Positions 9,021 to 19,368 of a stretch of 64,000 nucleotides of DNA are shown here, piece by piece. Each line of letters starts with the position of its first letter. Position 1 is the stretch's first letter. Under the pieces are notes generated by a model that was given only the letters and a program-made list of their open reading frames with translations, was not told the DNA's origin and did no database searches. The stretch lies in NCBI RefSeq assembly GCF_034190915.1, contig NW_026947514.1:8344201-8408200 (forward strand). Reading direction: 5' to 3'. A program made the position numbers and the translations under genes. Source of the stretch: Cavia porcellus (Eukaryota > Chordata > Mammalia > Rodentia > Caviidae).

Positions 9021-9814
9021 CAGGTTTGCACTAAGAACCTGTAACTGCCCCCCCCCACAGCTGCCAGCTCCTCTGTCCCGTGGCTCCTCTGCCGTCTTAT
9101 AAGAAGACACCATCGTACCCTCTGTCTTCAACTCCCTACCATCTTCCTCTCTGTCCTCCTCATACCTTCCCGGCTCAGCCGTGAGCTCTAGGGGGCGGCA
9201 GAGACACCTCCCGCGCTGCCTGCCATGTTGGTGGCCCAGCTGCATGCAAAGCCGCAGACTGGACACCTCAGGAGGGGCGTTGTGTTGCTTTGATGCTCTC
9301 TGTGGAGCTGCCCCAGGACCCCGCCCCACCTTCCCCAGCTGCCCTTAATTCAGGGTATTTGTCCCCAGGCTGGTGGCCAAAGCCAGAGCCCAGGCTCTTC
9401 CGCCCTTAACCCCACTGTGGGATGGACCGCATGATCAGGGGCGTGTCATCTGGTTGTTTATGGACACATCGTGAAGCATCTGCACACACCCACCTATCAA
9501 ACCCATGTTCAAGGCTTCCCGTCCCTCCAGCCACAGCTTCCCCGGCCAGGCTTTGGTGCCTGCCGAGATTGTCAGAGGCCACCACAAAGGGAAGCCTCGA
9601 GTCTGAAGCACAGCACTGAGGCACACGGCATGAATCTGAGTCATGCCACGTCTTACGTTTCCAAAGCCTGACAAGTGCCAGGGTTGGCGTTTCCCACCCT
9701 GGGGACTCTGAGAGCCAGGGCCTCAGGTTTTGTGAGCTAGAGATGCTCCCTGCGCTGCATCACATCTACATATTCCCATATGTGTTTGTTTGTTACTTGG
9801 TTTTCTGAGAAGCA
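9021..9814. other. Unique sequence, no gene seen
   Basis: Single-copy DNA with no recognised gene or repeat. Open frames on both strands at 9400-9670 overlap one another and have no recognised domain. Confidence 0.5.
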
Positions 9815-10062
9815 TCTCTATGAATTCATGGGGATCCTCCTCCTGCCTCAGCCTCCTGAGTACCTGGATTTTATCATGCCCAGCTTTCTCCTCTTCCTCC
9901 TCCTCCTCCTCCTCCTTCCTCTTCTTCTCTTTCTCCTCTTCCTCCTCCTCCTTGTCTTCCTCCTCCACCTCCTCCTCTTCCACCTTTTTCTTTCTCCTAG
10001 GTACTAGAGACCAAACTCAGTGCCTCTTAAGTGCTGTGCCATCGAGCCACACCTCAACCTCC
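9815..10062 (-). repeat. Antisense B1 piece, (TCC)n tract and antisense ID relic
   Basis: 9815-9885 is antisense B1 ('cctcctcctgcctcagcctcctgag'). 9890-9990 is a TCC/TTC-rich microsatellite that explains the serine-, leucine- or glutamate-rich open frames here. 9995-10062 is an antisense ID-like end ('gtactagagaccaaactcagtgcc…gctgtgccatcgagcc'). Confidence 0.8.
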
Positions 10063-10069
10063 CCCAGAG

Positions 10070-10190
10070 ACGTATTTAGTACCCAGACCTTGCTGTAGGC
10101 GCTGAGGGTACAACAGGGAACAAGAGATGGGGTCCTGGCCCCGGTGGGGCTGACCCACAAGGAGAGGTAGTGTCTCTCCCAAAGAGGCCA
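10070..10190 (+). repeat. Possible ancient mammalian interspersed repeat
   Basis: 'tgctgtaggcgctgagggtacaacagggaacaagagatggggtcctgg' resembles the old repeat with the signature 'tgctaggcactggggatacagcagtgaacaaaacag'. I cannot assign the family name by eye. Confidence 0.5.
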
Positions 10191-10915
10191 GTTTCTGAGA
10201 CCTGCGGTGTACCGAAGGACACAGCCCTGTTGGTCTGACGGGCATGAGAGGCAGCGCTGGCTCCGGCGGCCTCTGACCCCGGGGTCTCCTGTCCCCTCTG
10301 CCTGCTGCTCTTACCTGAATAGCGAGGCGTCTTGACTCTGGGTCTCTTATCTTCTCTCTGCATCCATGAAACCGTCGGCCTGCATGTGGGAGGCAATCTC
10401 AGCCCTGTACGGTTGTTGACAGAACATTGGGAGGGGTGTGTGTGCGCGCATGCGTGTCACAGCGAGGGTGAGCAGGGGCGCTAATGGAAAGGGAATCCAG
10501 CAGGCGGCCCCAGCGCTGGCCCACGTGGAAGACGGTGGCCGGCCAGTCTGGGACGCGGGCTGTGGATGGGGGCAGTGGGCAGATGGCCCCTGACAGGATG
10601 GAGATGCAGCGGCTGAGCTCTGAGGGGCCACAGCAGAGGTGAGATCTCCGGGAGGCCATAGGGGTCTGCAGCTTTCCGGGAGGCTGGGCTGGCGACAGGG
10701 ACAGCCTGTGATGGACCAGCGGCTCCCTGTGGCTCCCTGAGGGGCTGAGCCCTGTGCGTGAGCCCTACGAACCTCCCAGGGGACCCCCGAGGGTCCCACG
10801 GCTGGGCCTGAAGCCCCCCTTTCTGGCTCCCAGTGCTTCCTAGGTTCCCTTGTCACTTAGTGCTCAGCCCCCCGGGACCCTTGCTCAGTGGACCTGGCCT
10901 CTGTGTGTGACACCC
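10191..10915. other. GC-rich stretch with raised CpG density
   Basis: CpG is more frequent at about 10430-10720 than in the neighbouring DNA ('gtgtgcgcgcatgcgtg', 'gaagacggtggccggcc', 'gacgcgggctg'). No TATA box, initiator or open reading frame with a known domain was seen. It could be a weak or decayed CpG island; composition was not computed. Confidence 0.35.
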
Positions 10916-11066
10916 CGCGAACCCTCATCCTGTGAAGATCGGTTTCCCGGCCTCATGGAACAGAAGCGATAGTGCCCACTCTGGGGTTGTCACACAGATT
11001 AGAGACACAGTTCGTACTGTATGCTTAGCACTGTGCCTGACACATAATGAGCGCTCAGCGGCCCTT
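10916..11066 (+). repeat. MIR element, 3' half, sense
   Basis: 'ggtttcccggcctcatggaacag', 'gggttgtcacacagattagag' and 'gcttagcactgtgcctgacacataatgagcgctcag' match the MIR consensus order through its 3' end. Confidence 0.82.
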
Positions 11067-11229
11067 ACCTGCACTCCTGCTCCCCACCAAATCGTGTACC
11101 CCAAATGGGTGCACTGAAGACCTCAGACTGTGTGTTTGGAGACAGGACCTTTAAAGAGGTCATTTAAACTGCAGTGGAACTTAATGGTCCTCCCTCCCTC
11201 CCCCCTCCCTTCCCCGCCCCCCTCTATTT

Positions 11230-11412
11230 CTCTCTTTCTCCCTCAGTATGGGTTTGCACCCATGGGTGTTCCACAGCTGAGCCACATCTCCAGCCCTTCT
11301 TTAATTTTATTTTGAGACAGAGTCTCACCAAGTTCCCAGCCTTGAATTTGTGATTTTCCTGTCTCAGCCCCCCAAATCTCTGTAGGGTTATAGGCATGTG
11401 TCACCGTGCTGA
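11230..11412 (-). repeat. Dimeric 7SL-tRNA SINE, antisense
   Basis: The antisense ID-like half ('gtatgggtttgcacccatgg…cagctgagccacatctccagcc') is followed by 'ttttattttgagacagagtctcaccaag…gtctcagccccccaaatctctgtagggttataggcatgtgtcaccgtgct'. A C/T-rich tract precedes it (11185-11245). Confidence 0.78.
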
Positions 11413-11555
11413 GGTCTGCTGACTGGTGTTGCTTAAGAGAGGAGACCCGTGTATAGATTAGTGCATGGGTGTGCACACACAGAGAATGTGTGAGTTCGAG
11501 GCCAGCCTGGGCTGCGCGGTGAGACCCTGTCACATAAATAAATAAAACAGGCCTA
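11413..11555 (+). repeat. B1-like SINE, sense, 3' part
   Basis: 'gtgtgagttcgaggccagcctgggctgcgcggtgagaccctgtcac' with an 'ataaataaataaaac' tail. The 5' half is degraded. It forms an inverted pair with the preceding dimer. Confidence 0.75.
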
Positions 11556-11779
11556 ACCCTTTAGAATTGTCCGAATTGAAGGAAGGCCTTCCTGCCCCAC
11601 ACCCACACATGACCATGGGGAAAGCCGAGGGGACGGGACTCAGGAGCCAGCACCACAGTCTTGAACCTCGATCTCCTGAGTGATACGGAATTAACCTCCT
11701 TGTTTACCTACCTGGTGTGTTCTAACAGCTAAACTAACACCCATTTATCCTTAATTCTATTCATGATTTTGTTTTTTCC

Positions 11780-11932
11780 AGTACTGGGGATTGAACCCAC
11801 GATCTACTAAGGTACGGTCTCAGGGCTTTTTACTTTTTATTTTGCGAAAGGGTTTATAAAATTGGCCAGGCTGACCTTGAGCTTGAAATCATCCTGCCTC
11901 TGCCTTCTGAGCTGTCGAGAGTACAGTGCATC
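11780..11932 (-). repeat. Dimeric 7SL-tRNA SINE, antisense
   Basis: 'ccagtactggggattgaacccacgatctactaagg…ctcagggc' is followed by 'ttattttgcgaaagggtttataaaattggccaggctgacc…atcctgcctctgccttctgagctg'. 11556-11779 upstream is unremarkable. Confidence 0.72.
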
Positions 11933-12209
11933 CTGCTGTGTTCAGAGCTGGGGGCAGGCAGTGAGCAAACATCCCAGTGAGGCCTGGCAAGCGGGGTGTG
12001 CTGGGCCAATGCTGTGTCGTCAGGGTGCGTCCCACAGCATGGAAGCTCTGAACCCCACATTCGCTGGGGACGCTGGCTGCCAGAGACTCGGGGGTGTCTG
12101 CCAGCTTCCCTCGGCTGTTCCCACTTCCCTGGGCATCCAGGGGCCGGTGGATGTGGGATAGTTCAGTTCGGGAGAATTCCAAAGGTTAGGCCAATTCTAT
12201 TTATCAATT
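11933..12209. other. Unique sequence, no gene seen
   Basis: Single-copy DNA with overlapping short frames on both strands and no domain. Confidence 0.5.
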
Positions 12210-12346
12210 CATTAATTTATTTGGTACTCTCTCTCTCTTTTTTTTTTTTTTTTTTATTGGTACCAGGGATTGAACTCACGACTGCACACTTCAAGGCAGG
12301 TGCTTATGCCGCTGAGCTAAATCCCCAGCCCCCATTAATTTATTTG
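12210..12346 (-). mobile_element. Young ID-type SINE, antisense, perfect 14-bp target-site duplication
   Basis: The body 12265-12332 ('ttggtaccagggattgaactcac…gctgagctaaatccccagcc') has a poly-T tail complement at 12238-12260. 'cattaatttatttg' occurs at 12210-12223 and exactly again at 12333-12346. The target is the A-rich tail of the B1 copy that follows. Confidence 0.95.
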
Positions 12347-12482
12347 ACAGGGTCTCACCGTGTAGCTCAGGCTGGCTTGTACTCACTTACGTAGCCCAGG
12401 CTGGCCTCGAACTCAAGGCCATCCTCCTGCCTCAGCCACCTGAGTGCTGGGATTACAAGTGTGCACCACCACACTCGGCTAA
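12347..12482 (-). repeat. B1-like SINE, antisense, with internal duplication
   Basis: 'gacagggtctcaccgtgtagctcaggctgg', 'acgtagcccaggctggcctcgaactc', 'cctcctgcctcagccacctgagtgctgggattacaagtgtgcaccaccacactcggct'. Well preserved. Confidence 0.93.
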
Positions 12483-12550
12483 GCCTGGTTCTGGGATTCC
12501 CCATGGGAAGACACGAGGCCTTTGTCATGAGACAGAATTAGAAAATGTAG

Positions 12551-12920
12551 GATGGATGATGGGTGGATGGATGGATGGATTCCTTTGGCTAGCTCTGTTC
12601 CCTGTTCACCTGAAGATCATTCTGTTTGGAAAGCCAGCCCTGCTGACCTCAGCCAGACCTGCTCTCTGCCCCAAACAGGGCTTGTTTTTGTTTATTTTAC
12701 TTTGTTGTTTGTGTTTTGAGATAAGGCCTTGGTGTGTCCTTCAGGCTGACCTTGCACAGAGCTTCCCTTCTGTTTTGAGTGGTGACAGCCACTCAAAATT
12801 AAAAGTATTTAAAGCTACTTTTTTCTTTTTTTCAAGGTGCTGGCAGGGTCAGCACAAGGCCTCGCGCGTGCTAGACACGTGCTAGACACGTGCTGTGCCC
12901 TGCATTACATCCTCAGCCCA
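12551..12920 (-). repeat. (GGAT)n tract, diverged antisense B1 and antisense ID relic
   Basis: GGAT units lie at 12551-12582. A worn antisense B1 start lies at 12700-12770 ('tgttttgagataaggccttggtgtgtccttcaggctgacc'). 12825-12920 has an antisense ID-like end containing an 11-bp tandem duplication, 'gtgctagacac' twice at about 12868-12889. Confidence 0.55.
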
Positions 12921-13354
12921 AGACTATGACCTCGTTGCTTCCTGCCTTTGTTTTCCGAAAGACAATGTAGGGAGGCCTGAGTCACAATTAGTTCCACTGA
13001 GGAAAATGTAAAGTGGAGCTAGGAATTAGGAGTCGGAGGCTGCTCAGACCCTGACCTGTGAGACGCTCACAGCTGTGGGGCTGTAGCTGCCCGGCAGCTG
13101 GGGTGAAAGGGCAGGTGATCGGTCAAAGCACTTACGGGCAGAAGAGGAAGCCAGCGCAGGATGTCAGGAATGGTGTGTGCTGTGTGAAACGAGAAATTGA
13201 ATCCGATATCCTCCTGGACGCCTTGAATTGAAAGAATTTTGCAGAGCTGTGCCTGCCAGGTCCTAGTAGGATTTCTCCATAAAGCCCAGGCTGAGGCAGG
13301 AGGAGGGGAGGGCTGGGAGGGAGGGAAGTGGATGCTGGGAAGAAATTGTTATTA
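12921..13354. other. Unique sequence, SINE-free
   Basis: 13120-13260 is repeat-free and has AT-rich words ('gagaaattgaatccgatatcc', 'cttgaattgaaagaattttgcag'). It could be a flank of the candidate element that follows. Confidence 0.35.
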
Positions 13355-13560
13355 TTACACATAGCAGTGGACGGAAACGAACATCCCTGATCCGATGGGC
13401 CGCTCGCAGAGAAATGAAACTCATATGCTCACTGGTTGGAAAAACGCTTCCACCTAATTGCTTGTGGACGCAGCACGTTATTTATAGACATCAGAAGGAA
13501 ATTTGGCTTCTTTGCTCTATAATATGGCAGGGAACGGGGCCAGGTAGCTGCCGGCTCTGG
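13355..13560. promoter_or_regulatory. Candidate conserved non-coding element
   Basis: Repeat-free island with a balanced, complex composition: 'gaaatgaaactcatatgctcac', 'cacctaattgcttgtgg', 'cacgttatttatagacatcag'. 'ctaattgc' is a homeodomain-type word, 'ttatttatag' an AT-rich MEF2/CDX-like word. No frame carries a known domain. Conservation is an inference. Confidence 0.35.
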
Positions 13561-14689
13561 GATGCCCTGTTCCGAGGGGCAAGAGCATGGAACGGCTTTC
13601 CTGATTCATCTCGTTTTCTTAGGCACTTACAATGTTTCATGGAACTCTGATGCAGACGTGCTTAGCCGTGACCATGAGGGTCAGGAACCCCTCGGGGCCA
13701 GGGGCCCGAGGATCCTCTCTGCTCTTCCCCAGGCTTCTGTTTGCTCCCAAGGAGGTAGCGGGGATCCCATCCTGTCCGGATTCCAGACACTGCAGTGGCC
13801 TGATGGTGTGACATTCTCACCCCTTTCCTGGGCTGGAGGGACCAGGAAGCTGGGACACCCTGGAGAAGCAAACCACGCCCAGCCCAGGCCCCTCTGAGGC
13901 AGAGCTATCCCCTGGGAGGTGACCTTTGCTCCATGCGCTGGAGGGAGGCCCAGGGACAGGAGGGAAATGGGATGGGGGCCACAGCTTCAAGTTTGAGGCA
14001 GGGCCAGGCAGAGGGCCTTGGCTGCCAGTGGGGAGTGTGTCGGCTCTGCTCCACCGTGTGGCAGTGCTCCCCCCTGCTGGGGGGTCTCAATGTTGCCCTG
14101 TTGAGTGAATACCTGCTGTGTACCCGGCCTGGTGCCCTACTGACCGGTTTCTGGAAAGACAGGAGCAGGGTGTGTCCACCTGCCTCCAGAGCCAGGGCAG
14201 GCTAGCTTGCAGCCCTGGTTCTGCCTCCTCCAAGACCCAGCCTGGCCCTCTGGCTCCCTGGGGTCTGCGGTGGCCTCCTGACTTGTGCCCCAGTGGCAGC
14301 CAGCTATGCCCCTGCAGCCTGCTCTCCTGGCCAAAGCTGGCTGGACTGTGCCATTTAAAGGCAGATCAGGATGGGGGAGCGTGGAGCCTTCTAGAGGCCT
14401 GGTCATGGCCTTTCAAGGGCCAAGTTGGCTGGGCTGTGGTTCCTACTTAATCAAATACAGCGCAGGAGGGACTTGTAGATGTGGTTGATTCCTGCAGTGA
14501 GTTAACTGTCAGGAACTGAGGGGTGGAACCGGAGGGGCCTGTCTAAAACATCCAAGGCCCAAGAACAAAAACAAGTGTCCAAGAAGAAGAAATTCTGCCT
14601 CGAAGTGCAAGACCATCTCCTGCCTTGGTCCCCGACCTTCCAGCCTGCACTGTGCATCAGGACTGGCCAGCCTTGGCATCATGTGGACC
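13561..14689. other. GC-rich unique sequence, SINE-free
   Basis: No repeat or gene recognised. Several overlapping frames of 60-110 codons exist on both strands, as expected by chance in GC-rich DNA. Confidence 0.5.
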
Positions 14690-14755
14690 ATCTTCTTCAA
14701 ACATGTGCATACACACACATGCCCACTCACACGCATGTGCACACACACCCTGTTG
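14690..14755. repeat. CA-rich cryptic microsatellite
   Basis: Interrupted ACAC/ACATGC units. Confidence 0.8.
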
Positions 14756-16930
14756 GTTCTGGCTCTCTGGAGAGCGTGGCTGACACGAGACTCCTATTAG
14801 ACTAAGGAATGTCCAGATCCTTCTGTTCCCACCCAGCCTCACTGTGCAGGCCCCGCCCTGCCAAGAGCTCCTCAGCAGCTCATCCTCCGCCACACCCAGT
14901 GTGCTTCACGCAGCTGGGCCCCTGCCTGCATGCCTCCCAGACATCCGCACTGTGTTCGCTTCTTCCCTCCTCCTCACAGCTGCTGCTGAGACATCCTTCT
15001 CCTCGCCCCCATCACTGGCTCCTGTCTCTTTCACTCTGCCTGGTTCTCTCTGCCCCTCTTGTGTGCAGCTCACGCGGCTGGAATCATTGCTTTCTGTCAC
15101 TTGTCCCTTAGCTTCTGTCTCTTAAATGGAAATACTCGGAGAGCAGAGCCGCCTTTCTGTTGATGAGGGCCCCTTCCCTACACCTCGGTCTGCCTGGCCC
15201 CCAGCAGGTGCTTGCCTTAGTCTTAAACAGCCTCTTCTCACTACTCCGGGGCTGGGAGCCCAGGACCCAGGTCCTGGCAGGCTGTTTCCCGGGCCTCCTC
15301 CCTGCCTGGCTTGCTGACAGCCACCCCTGGCTGCCCCCAGGTGCCTTTCGCCAGCACAGGACAGCACAGCGCCCTCTGTCGTCTCCAGTCAGTCAGGACA
15401 GGGCCACGTGGGACCTCCCTTGGCTTTCACCACGATGTCCCTGGGTCTGAACACTGAGCAATCACAGGGCCGTCTGCCATCGGGGCACAACTTAGTCCGT
15501 AGCAGTGCTTACTAAACCCTCACTGAATGCAAAGCAGGGCAAATTGTACGAATCTGTGGAATTGGTATTCAGGGGAGGGCACAGAAGCTTCTAGAAGAGA
15601 AGACCCCTGTGCTGAACCTGAAAAGCACTTCAGGGTAACAGACAGGCAGGAAGCAGGAGACCGAGACAGGAGTGAGAACTGTAGTCTTAAAGCAGAATTT
15701 CTCTTCCTTCTGGGAGACCTCGGTTTTATTCTCTGTCCTTCAACTGATCAGACAAGACCCATCTACCTCTGTTTTCCCTAACCCATCAAGAGCCCAGGTT
15801 CTGTGAGGTTCAGCCCCGCCAAGCTGGGGACGGAGGAGCAGAGGCCTGGGTGGAGGTCAGGTGGGCTCAGTCAGGAGACAGGAGCCACGGGGTCAGCTGG
15901 ACAGAGGGAATCAGTACACAGGGCGCATTTCAGGGTACAGGGTTGTTGCAGAGGTCACTGCCAGGGTAAAACGAACTGTAAGGCCAGAGTGGACAGCAGG
16001 ACATGAAGCAGCCTCAGCCCTGGATGGGGGGGGGAGGGGGGAGCAAAGGGGAGAGCCTGGCTTAATCGTATCTGAGTTGCTTCAAAGAGGACCCGGGGTC
16101 CTGAGGCCCCAGACTCTGGGGAGGGTGCTGGGCAGCCAGCGTGGGGATCTAGGAGCTGAGCCTGTAGCACAGCAGTCTGTGGGTGATCCCAATTGTGGAG
16201 AAGGGGTGTGGCGATATGAGCCCAAACCCAGGATGAGCACATCGACAGAGACTGATGCAGGCTGACCTCTGACCCAGCAGCTGCTCCGGACAGCCTGTGG
16301 CACCCAGGAGAAGAAAGTTCAAGGCAGCTTTGTGCTGAAATGCCCTGAATGGAAGCAGCCTCATGGATCAGAGAGGGGCTAGGTATGTTGCGGTACACCC
16401 ACAGCAGCACAGATGAGCCCCACACCCAGAGTGATGATCCTGAGGAGTTCTGATCGCGCTGTGTCTGAACATCTGGGAGGCAGTCGGGTGTGCGTCTGTC
16501 CTGTCCGCATGTCACAGAATTCTGCTAGCGGATATTCAAACCAACAGAGACCACCGTGGAGGAAAGAGTGGGCACAGCGGGAGTCTCTGGAGGGGCAGAG
16601 GGTGAGTGGGGACAGGAGGAGCCCCTTGGGGACACCTGATGTCGTCTCGTGCTCAGGATGGAGAGGTGGCAGGCATGGCATCAGGGTCTGTCACACGGTA
16701 CAGATACACGCGGCACGTGCACACACGAGTGGATATAGGTCCCATACACCTTGAAAGGTTGCAGAGAAGGAGGCTGGGGCAGGGATGTCACATTCCGGGA
16801 CCAGGGGACAGAGGCCTGGCACACAGAAGACCTCCGTCAATTACCAGGGGCAGAAAGGAATGCATGGCAGCAGCCACCTCCCCAGACAGACGCCTCAACA
16901 CCTCCTGGCAGAGGGGGAGATGGAAAATGA
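14756..16930. other. Long unique stretch without SINEs
   Basis: GC-rich single-copy DNA with no recognised gene. A G run occurs at 16026-16041. 15505-15560 ('agtgcttactaaaccctcactgaatgcaaagcagggca') may be an ancient repeat scrap. Confidence 0.5.
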
Positions 16931-16934
16931 AACC

Positions 16935-17200
16935 AGACAAAACGCTCAGGTTAATCAACCGCAAATAGCCATTTATCTATCCAATTTGGGGACAGTAACA
17001 GAGTGCCGGGTGGCCGTGATTACAGCACCGACTTCTGTTTGGGTTGACAAATTAATCTGCCCGGGGTTTGGGAAGTGAGGGGGACCCCTCCCTCCACCAC
17101 CCCACTCCTGGCCCCGACTTGGAGGAATAGATGGGGGCCGCCTGATTTCCATGTAGATTACCCAGAGCCGAATGTAAATTGATGTAAATCAGGGAGATGG
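16935..17200. promoter_or_regulatory. Candidate conserved non-coding element (two patches)
   Basis: Patch one, 16940-17075: 'aggttaatcaaccgcaaatagcc', 'ccaatttgggga', 'tgacaaattaatctgccc'. Patch two, 17130-17200: 'cctgatttccatgtagattaccc', 'aatgtaaattgatgtaaatc'. 'gttaatcaac' is HNF1-like, 'aaattaat' homeodomain-like and 'taaatt(g)atg' POU-like. These are words only; no site is proven. Confidence 0.35.
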
Positions 17201-17654
17201 ATCAGCGGCCACGGCCCCTCCTGCTGTGTGCGAGGTGGCCTGTGGCTGTCTGGGTGCCTCCCCAGTGGGAGCCTGGCAGCCTTTGGGGGACAGGGGGAGC
17301 ACAGAGGAAGCCCCAGGCATGGGTGTGCGGAACCCTTCCAGGATAGATCCCTGTGACAGCCACCAGCAGGGCCACTCCCTGCGAGCAAACCGACATATCC
17401 CGGCTCTAATTGACACTTCGAGCCTGTGACTTGAGGAGATGGTTTTTATATAAAGGCAATATGTGTTCATGGCAAGAAAGCGAGGACATGTAGATAAGCA
17501 GAAAGGAAAATAGTAACAGCCACCCGCCAGTGCGCCGGTCACAAACAATGAGCTGAAATATACAGCCGTGTGCTCAGATCTGTTGTAACAGTATGCAGAT
17601 AGCCTCGGCTGTGTATAGAATTCACATTTTTCAGCTTCATGTCTTGAATCTGTT
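17201..17654. other. Unique sequence with an AT-rich patch
   Basis: 17400-17640 is AT-richer ('ctctaattgacacttcg', 'tttttatataaaggcaatatg') and could be an old LINE relic or regulatory DNA. No gene recognised. Confidence 0.35.
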
Positions 17655-17726
17655 GCAGGGTGCTGGTGCTGGGGCCTTGAGCTGCTAGGCAGGTACCCAG
17701 GCACTGGGCCACATCCCAACCCCTCA
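17655..17726 (-). repeat. ID-like SINE relic, antisense
   Basis: 'gggtgctggtgctggggccttgagctgctaggcagg…gcactgggccacatcccaaccc'. Confidence 0.65.
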
Positions 17727-17989
17727 GGAATCTCCAGCTGAATCGGGATCAGTGAGCTTTATCTAGAATTTACTTTTGTGTTCTTTTTCTTAAAGAGTGC
17801 TCTCCAGACTGTCTAATCCCTGTGCTTCACAAACCCAATTCCATGCCTCGTCGAAGGCTGCGTAGCCCATAAAGCTAAGTTGGAGCCTCACCCTGATGAC
17901 CTGGAAAGCGGTGCATTTTGGAACACAGGCCTTTGCAGATACAGCCTGGGCAAGCTGGTGTGGTGATGTCGGGCCTCTTGTCCCCAGAT

Positions 17990-18112
17990 TTCTGGCCGAG
18001 AATGGTGACATAGGCCTGTAGTCCTGCTGTTCGGGAGGTTGAAGCGGGAGGATGCTGAGTTTGAGGGCAGCCTGGGCTAGCAAGACCCTGACTCAAAACA
18101 GACAAGAAAATG
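17990..18112 (+). repeat. B1-like SINE, sense
   Basis: 'ggccgagaatggtgacataggcctgtagtcctgctgttcgggagg', 'gagggcagcctgggctagcaagaccctgactcaaaac'. Confidence 0.82.
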
Positions 18113-18750
18113 TGATTCTGCTGTTTGGAGGGGCCTGACCAGTTGGTGGCATTTTATCATGGCACCCTGAGGTACTAATCCAGTCAGTGACCCCAGAGCC
18201 CACTGAGCTCAGGAATTCTGGGTGATCCTCAGGGTTTGGAGAGAGGGAGGTCCCAGATAAAGGAAGGGGAGCAGGTTGAGGGCCACCCTGCCAGCAGTGT
18301 GGGATGGAAAGAAACACTGTGTCCCAGGGTTGTTTTGTTTTTTGGGTTTTTTTTTCACTTTTTCTCCAGTAACCCAAGGGCATCTGCTCCACCTTGGGTG
18401 CCCAGCTAGGGCTGTACCTGTAGAAAACCTGGATGAGAGGGACAGTCCAGTTTTCCCAGAAGGAAAGCTGGGGAGAGTACACGGCACCCCCAGAGCAGCA
18501 CTCAGCCTGCAGACCCCCACCCTGAAGTCAGCGTCGCTCCCTTCCTGCTTCCTTCCTTCTTCCAGTGGCTATTAGCGCCCAGGTACCCCTCCTGGCCCTC
18601 ACAGCACCACAGCACCGAGTCCAGGGGCAGCACTGTCCCGGCATGGTGCAAGGGGGCAGTGTCTGAGCCCCAGCTCCTCACCGCCTCTGCCAGTGCCCAG
18701 GAGGTGTGTGCCAGGTGCTTTGCGCAGGAGGAGAGAATTTTTACATAAAA
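18113..18750. other. Unique sequence, no gene seen
   Basis: Single-copy DNA. Minus-strand open frames here begin inside the B1 copy or lack a domain. Confidence 0.5.
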
Positions 18751-18867
18751 AGAAAAGACTTCAGGGCTGGGGATTTAGCTCAGCAGGCATAAGCGCCTGC
18801 CTTGCAAGCAGGCAGTCGTGAGTTTGATCCCCGGTACCGATTAAAAAAAAAAAAAAAGACTTCAAAT
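18751..18867 (+). mobile_element. Young ID-type SINE, sense, with pol III boxes and target-site duplication
   Basis: The body 18764-18843 reads 'gggctggggatttagctcag' onward to 'ccccggtaccgat' and a pure A tail. The A box is at about 18776-18787 (TAGCTCAGCAGG) and the B box at 18820-18830 (GAGTTTGATCC, one change from GWTCRANNC-type consensus). 'aaaagacttca' occurs at 18753-18763 and again right after the tail. This is the only sense-oriented copy of the subfamily in the window. Confidence 0.95.
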
Positions 18868-18869
18868 TT

Positions 18870-19165
18870 GTTTATTTTTGAGTCTTTTTTAACAGTACAC
18901 GTGATGCATAACAAACACTTTCATCATGGGAATGAAGACAGACACGGTGCACCTTGATCCTCTCCCCATCCCTCCCCTTCCCATCCCCCAGACCCCTTCT
19001 CATTCACAAAAGCTCCATCTCCCCGTTGCTTATTATCAGTCTTTTATCGTGCTCTTTAAATCAGTTATATATTGGGTTTCTCCTAGAAGACAACCATGTA
19101 GTATTTAACCTCCAGGTCCAATATATTTTACTTAGCCTTATGATCTCAAAGTGGATCCATTTCGC
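18870..19165 (-). mobile_element. L1 3' end fragment, antisense
   Basis: 'gaagacaaccatgtagtatttaacctccagg…ttacttagccttatgatctcaaagtggatccat' matches the reverse complement of the L1 region just after ORF2 (atggatctggag…cattatgttaagtaaaataag…). A T-rich start at 18870-18890 fits the tail. Truncated and non-coding. Confidence 0.65.
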
Positions 19166-19171
19166 CTACTT

Positions 19172-19290
19172 TGGTTGGTTTTTCTTTTGAGACAGGGTCT
19201 CACTATAGCCCAGGCTGCCCTCGAACTCACAACAAGCCTCCTATGTCAGCCTCCCAAGTGCTGGGATTACAGGTGTGGGCTGTAATCAGC
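19172..19290 (-). repeat. B1-like SINE, antisense
   Basis: 'ttttgagacagggtctcactatagcccaggctgccctcgaactcac', 'tcagcctcccaagtgctgggattacaggtgtgg'. Confidence 0.92.
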
Positions 19291-19368
19291 TTTATTTATT
19301 TTTTAGAACGAGGTGGGGAGCCACAACCTCCTGTATGCTGGCAAGTACTCCCCACTGAGCCGCTGCGC
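19291..19368 (-). repeat. ID-like SINE relic, antisense
   Basis: 'gaacgaggtggggagccacaacctcctgtatgctggcaagtactccccactgagccgc'. With the preceding B1 it may be one composite insertion. Confidence 0.6.

Noticed and set aside
9723..10098. Glu/Lys-rich and Ser/Leu-rich 'proteins'
   Set aside because: They are translations of a (TCC)n/(GGA)n microsatellite inside SINE debris.
18764..18843. A tRNA-Ala-like gene
   Set aside because: It has A and B boxes, but it carries the ID SINE body, an A tail and a target-site duplication, so it is a retroposed SINE rather than a tRNA gene.
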